64,000 bases of DNA from Oceanibaculum pacificum (GTDB lineage: Bacteria > Pseudomonadota > Alphaproteobacteria > Oceanibaculales > Oceanibaculaceae): assembly GCF_001618175.1 (NCBI RefSeq), contig NZ_LPXN01000105.1, positions 1 to 64,000 of the forward strand. The letters are read 5' to 3'. Each line of letters starts with the position of its first letter. Position 1 is the first letter of the stretch. The notes beneath the pieces are model-generated. The model made no database searches, was not told where the DNA came from, and was given only the letters and a program-made list of their open reading frames with translations. The translations under genes and the position numbers were made by a program. Shown piece after piece: positions 60,809 to 64,000 of this stretch.

Positions 60809-61646
60809 ACGCTCCGCCATCCTTGAACGCTTCCGGGACATGATCCGCCGCGGCGACCCCATCGTCGGCGGCGGGGCGGGCACGGGCATCTCGGCGAAAT
60901 GCGAGGAAGCCGGCGGCATCGACCTCATCATCGTCTATAATTCCGGGCGCTACCGCATGGCCGGGCGGGCGTCCTCGGCCGGGCTTCTGGCCTATGGCAA
61001 CGCCAACGATATCGTGCGCGAGATGGCGGTCGAAATATTGCCGGTCTGCAAGACCACGCCGGTGATCGCCGGGGTGAACGGCACCGACCCCTTCATCATC
61101 ATGCCGGTCTTCCTGAAGGAGCTGAAGGAGTTGGGCTTCTCTGGCGTACAGAACTTTCCGACCGTCGGCATCATCGACGGCACCTTCCGCGTCAGCCTGG
61201 AGGAAACCGGCATCAACTTCGCTAGCGAGATCGATATGATCCGCCAGGCTCATGAGCTGGACCTGCTGACCACGCCCTATGTCTTCTCCGCCGACGAGGC
61301 AGTGGAGATGGCGAAGGCGGGGGCTGACATCATCGTGCCGCATATGGGCGTGACGACCGGCGGCAGTATCGGCGCCACCACCTCGAAGACGCTGGAGCAG
61401 TCTGTGACGCTGATCGACGAATGGGCGGAAGCCGCGCGCAGTGTGCGCCGGGATGTCATCATCATCGCCCATGGCGGGCCGATCTCCTCGCCCGAGGATG
61501 TCGACTTCGTGCTGAGGAACAGCACGCATTGCAACGGATTCTATGGCGCCAGCAGCGTCGAGCGGCTGCCCGTCGAGACCGCTATCGTAAACCACATAAA
61601 AACCTTCAAGGGCTTGACCTCATTGAAGGAAAAGGGAGGAAACTGA
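60795..61646 (+). CDS. TIM-barrel protein, phosphoenolpyruvate hydrolase-like family (Tm-1 C-terminal type)
   Basis: 283 residues: [20 protein letters not shown] at the start, [79 protein letters not shown] and [18 protein letters not shown]. These blocks match the PEP-hydrolase/TIM-barrel signal-transduction-like family, whose biochemistry is unproven. The same family forms the C-terminal half of the plant protein Tm-1, while the N-terminal half is UPF0261, encoded two genes downstream here. Coupled to livM by a 14-base overlap and 2 bases before the SRPBCC gene. Confidence 0.83.
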   Translation: MPRFERSAILERFRDMIRRGDPIVGGGAGTGISAKCEEAGGIDLIIVYNSGRYRMAGRASSAGLLAYGNANDIVREMAVEILPVCKTTPVIAGVNGTDPFIIMPVFLKELKELGFSGVQNFPTVGIIDGTFRVSLEETGINFASEIDMIRQAHELDLLTTPYVFSADEAVEMAKAGADIIVPHMGVTTGGSIGATTSKTLEQSVTLIDEWAEAARSVRRDVIIIAHGGPISSPEDVDFVLRNSTHCNGFYGASSVERLPVETAIVNHIKTFKGLTSLKEKGGN

Positions 61647-61648
61647 AA

Positions 61649-62095
61649 ATGGCAGGGGTCTATATCAGCGCCGTGATGGATATTCCGCTCGAGGAGGCGT
61701 GGGGCGTGCTGCGCGACTTCAACGCGCTGCCGGTCTATCACCCCTTCTTCTCGAAGAGCGAGATCGAGGATGGCAAGCCCTCCGACCAGATCGGCTGCGT
61801 GCGCAATTTCTTCACCCATGAGGGCGGGCACATCCGCGAGGAGCTGTTGACCCTGTCCGACCGCGAGCATGTCTGCGCCTACCGCATCCTGGAGGCGACG
61901 CTGCCGGTGCAGAATTATGTGGCGGAGATGCGCCTGAAGCCGATCACCGAGGGCAACAAATGCTTCGGCGAATGGTGGGCCGAATATGATGTGGCGGAGG
62001 CCGATGCGGTCAGCGTCCATCAGACCGTCAGCGACACGTTCCGCTTCGCCTTCGAGGGGGCGGTGAAGGTCGCCAATTCCCGCCGCAAGGCATAA
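61649..62095 (+). CDS. SRPBCC (START/Bet v1-like) family protein
   Basis: A 148-residue helix-grip protein: AVMDIPLEEAWGVLRDFNAL, FSKSEIEDGKPSDQIGCVRN, EELLTLSDREHVCAYRILEA and GEWWAEYDVAEADAVSVHQT are the expected strands and final helix. The fold makes a hydrophobic pocket used in cyclases, hydrolases and ligand carriers. GGGAGGA precedes the ATG. It lies 2 bases after the TIM-barrel gene and 6 bases before the UPF0261 gene, inside the operon, so it probably binds or transforms the imported compound. Confidence 0.83.
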   Translation: MAGVYISAVMDIPLEEAWGVLRDFNALPVYHPFFSKSEIEDGKPSDQIGCVRNFFTHEGGHIREELLTLSDREHVCAYRILEATLPVQNYVAEMRLKPITEGNKCFGEWWAEYDVAEADAVSVHQTVSDTFRFAFEGAVKVANSRRKA

Positions 62096-62101
62096 CCCGC
62101 C

Positions 62102-63316
62102 ATGGCAGCTACCGGCACGGCCCCTGGCACGGCTTATGTCGTCGGCACCTTCGATACCAAGGCGGAGGAGCTGCTCTATGTCGCCGGGCTGCTGCGTGCG
62201 GCCGGGCTTTGGGTGGTCACAATCGATGTCGGCACGAAGACCGCTTCGGCTGAGGCCGATATCAGTGCGCAGGCTGTCGCCGCCTGCCATCCCGAAGGGG
62301 CCGATGCCGTGTTCGCGGCGGGCGACCGGGGGGCGGCCGTCACCGCGATGACGGAAGCGCTGCTGGGCCTTGTCGCCACGCGGCGGGATATCGGCGGCAT
62401 GATCGGCCTGGGCGGTTCCGGCGGTACCTCGATCATCGCACCTACCCTGCGGGCGCTGCCCATCGGCGTGCCGAAGCTGATGGTCTCCACCCTGGCCGCC
62501 GGCGATGTCGGCCCGTTCGTCGGGGTGCATGACATCGCCATGATGTATCCGGTCACCGACATTGCCGGGCTGAACCGGCTGTCGCGGGTGATCCTGGCAA
62601 ACGCCGCTCACGCGCTTGCCGGCATGATGACGCGGCCGGTGCCGCAACCGGCGGACAGCCGCCCGGCGCTGGGCTTCAGCATGTTCGGCGTCACCACCGC
62701 CTGCATCCAGCAGCTGACCGCGCGCCTGTCTGGCGATTATGAATGCCAGGTGTTCCACGCCAACGGCCCCGGCGGTCGGGCGCTGGAGGCCATCGCCGGT
62801 TCCGGCATGCTGCAGGGCATGGTCGATATCACCACGACCGAGGCAGCGGATCATCTGCTGGGCGGCGTCTGCACGGCGGGGCCGGAGCGATTCGACATTG
62901 TTGCCCGCACCGGCATTCCCTGGGTCGGCTCCTGCGGGGCGCTGGACATGGTGAATTTCTGGGCGCCGGAGACCATCCCGGAGCGCTATCGTGGCCGGCT
63001 GTTCCACGCCCATAACGCCAATGTCACGCTGATGCGCACCAATGCCGGGGAGCTGGAGCAAATCGCAGCCTGGATCTGCGGCAAGCTGAATGCTTCGTCC
63101 GGCCCGGTCAGGCTGCTGCTGCCGGAAGGTGGCGTCTCAGCCCTCGACGCGCCTGGGCAGAAATTCCACGATACCGACGCCGATGCCGCGCTGTTCGCGG
63201 CGTTCGAGCGGCATTTCGTGGCCAGCGCGGACCACCTTCTGGTCCGCGTGCCGCACCACATCAACGATCCGGGTTTCGTCGAGGCGGCGGAACGGCATGT
63301 GCGCGAGCTGATGTGA
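62102..63316 (+). CDS. UPF0261 (Tm-1-like ATP-binding) protein
   Basis: 404 residues. The family start AYVVGTFDTKAEELLYVAGL is clear, followed by DVGTKTASAEADI, IGLGGSGGTSIIAPTLRALP with the nucleotide-binding glycines, PKLMVSTLAAGDVGPFVGVH, DIAMMYPVTDIAGLNRLSRV and the C-terminal LLLPEGGVSALDAPGQKFHD. The N-terminal half of plant Tm-1 is the same family and binds ATP. Bacterial function is unknown. It is the last gene of the importer operon; no hairpin follows closely. Confidence 0.88.
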   Translation: MAATGTAPGTAYVVGTFDTKAEELLYVAGLLRAAGLWVVTIDVGTKTASAEADISAQAVAACHPEGADAVFAAGDRGAAVTAMTEALLGLVATRRDIGGMIGLGGSGGTSIIAPTLRALPIGVPKLMVSTLAAGDVGPFVGVHDIAMMYPVTDIAGLNRLSRVILANAAHALAGMMTRPVPQPADSRPALGFSMFGVTTACIQQLTARLSGDYECQVFHANGPGGRALEAIAGSGMLQGMVDITTTEAADHLLGGVCTAGPERFDIVARTGIPWVGSCGALDMVNFWAPETIPERYRGRLFHAHNANVTLMRTNAGELEQIAAWICGKLNASSGPVRLLLPEGGVSALDAPGQKFHDTDADAALFAAFERHFVASADHLLVRVPHHINDPGFVEAAERHVRELM

Positions 63317-63642
63317 TATCCGGCGGTACCGTGAAATCATGACCTGAGTCCCGACTTGCCTCCAGATTTTGGCAGAGTTCGTCATTGCGCGGAGCCCGGA
63401 CGAACCCAAGCGTCTGCCAAGGTGCTCAAGGAGTATCGTGGCAATCATACTATATGGCGGCTATTACACGGGGGCGCCCCAAACCGGACAACCCGCTCCC
63501 GGCCCCCAAGATGCTGTCAGGGTGAGCTGAAAAGCGGGAGAGTTTTGCGCAAGCCGGAGATTACTATGACAGACACCCGGATGCTCCCAGCCAGTACGGC
63601 AGGCGAACCGTCTCAGGCTGTCCTGCCGCACTGGCCTTTGGT
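63317..63642. other. Gene-free stretch
   Basis: 326 bases between the UPF0261 gene and the SDR gene, which converge. One frame gives MTDTRMLPASTAGEPSQAVL before a stop, but I see no ribosome site or family and do not call it. No convincing terminator for either neighbour. Confidence 0.4.
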
Positions 63643-64000
63643 TCAGATTGCCTGACCGCCCGAAACCTCAATGCGCTGTGCGGTGACCCAGCGGTTGCTG
63701 TCGGAAAGCAGGCTCGCGACCATCGGACCGATGTCGTCAGGCAGGCCAACACGACCGAGTGCGGTCAGCCCGGCGAACTGGGCATTCAGATCGGGGTTGT
63801 CGCGCACGACGCCCCCACCGAAATCGGTCTCGATGGCGCCGGGAGCAACGGTGTTCACCGCAATGCCGCGTGGACCAAGCTCTTTCGCCATATAGCGGGT
63901 CAGCGTTTCAACCGCGCCCTTCGCCGCGGCATAGGCAGAGAAGCCGGAATAGGTAAAACGGGTCAGGCCCGTTGAGAAATTCACGATGCGTCCGCCATCA
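63643..64000 (-). CDS. SDR-family oxidoreductase, partial (window edge)
   Basis: The C-terminal about 119 residues of a short-chain dehydrogenase; the rest lies beyond 64000. Seen are DGGRIVNFSTG (the Ser strand), SAYAAAKGAVETLTRY with the catalytic Tyr and Lys, NTVAPGAIETDFGG and the C-terminal SNRWVTAQRIEVSGGQAI. FabG-like; substrate unknown. No truncation is visible within the window. Confidence 0.87.
   Translation of the reverse strand, partial: DGGRIVNFSTGLTRFTYSGFSAYAAAKGAVETLTRYMAKELGPRGIAVNTVAPGAIETDFGGGVVRDNPDLNAQFAGLTALGRVGLPDDIGPMVASLLSDSNRWVTAQRIEVSGGQAI

Noticed and set aside
61541-63061. A 506-codon minus-strand frame opposite the SRPBCC and UPF0261 genes
   Set aside because: Composition is that of an antisense shadow, and both plus-strand genes are supported by family motifs.
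63356-63655. A 99-codon plus-strand frame near the right edge
   Set aside because: No ribosome site, no family pattern and Arg/Pro-rich random-like composition.
1-64000. tRNA, rRNA, riboswitch, CRISPR array, IS element or prophage genes
   Set aside because: Reading both strands I saw no T-loop-like tRNA ends, no regularly spaced repeats, no transposase or integrase motifs and no known riboswitch pattern. A covariance-model search would be needed to be certain.

Overview
The window is about 64 kb of GC-rich, densely packed chromosome from what looks like an alphaproteobacterium, most likely of the Rhodospirillales type. That placement is an inference from the family mix (PAS_5-type proteins, PhaR, a DUF2333 protein, a LuxI/LuxR pair, many dehydrogenases and amide hydrolases) and from codon use, not a phylogeny. 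Genes often join through ATGA, TAATG or similar stop/start overlaps. I see no tRNA, rRNA, CRISPR array, complete transposon or prophage; the content is mostly metabolic, transport and regulatory.

Layout. 1-5.1 kb: peptidoglycan amidase, EamA-type exporter, ABC-F ATPase, a DjlA-like co-chaperone and a GNAT acetyltransferase. 5.2-14.2 kb: a fused hydantoinase/5-oxoprolinase, a D-lactate-type FAD dehydrogenase and a large AsmA protein. 14.2-19.9 kb: sulfotransferase with an orphan nitrate/taurine-type ABC ATPase, a class I glutamine amidotransferase coupled to a PilZ protein, a VOC protein and a membrane-anchored pseudokinase. 19.9-28.1 kb: a polyamine/agmatine region (SpuC-like aminotransferase, lysophospholipase-like hydrolase, AguA, AguB, second class III aminotransferase) with two PAS_5-type proteins and a YgfZ-like protein. 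28.2-33.4 kb: lipoprotein, Sel1-repeat protein, PraR-like XRE regulator, and a quorum-sensing locus luxR-(lux box)-luxI-small ORF-cytochrome P450. 33.5-39.5 kb: GmhB, a DUF3445 protein and a polyhydroxyalkanoate cluster (phaB, phaA, PhaC-like, PhaE-like, divergent phaR). 39.5-54.4 kb: mixed housekeeping and membrane genes, a chemoreceptor, LysR, GreB and DUF72.

54.4-55.2 kb is a gene-poor stretch, visibly richer in A and T, with a frameshifted DUF3223-like remnant. 55.2-63.3 kb is the most coherent unexplained unit: a complete branched-chain-amino-acid-type ABC importer (livGF, livK, livHM) with an AraC regulator, running into a TIM-barrel protein, an SRPBCC protein and a UPF0261 protein. The TIM-barrel and UPF0261 families are the two halves that are fused in the plant protein Tm-1, so this looks like an import-plus-catabolism operon of unknown substrate. 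The window closes inside an SDR dehydrogenase.

The two systems best worth a closer look are this Tm-1-like importer operon and the luxI-small ORF-P450 operon with its candidate lux box.
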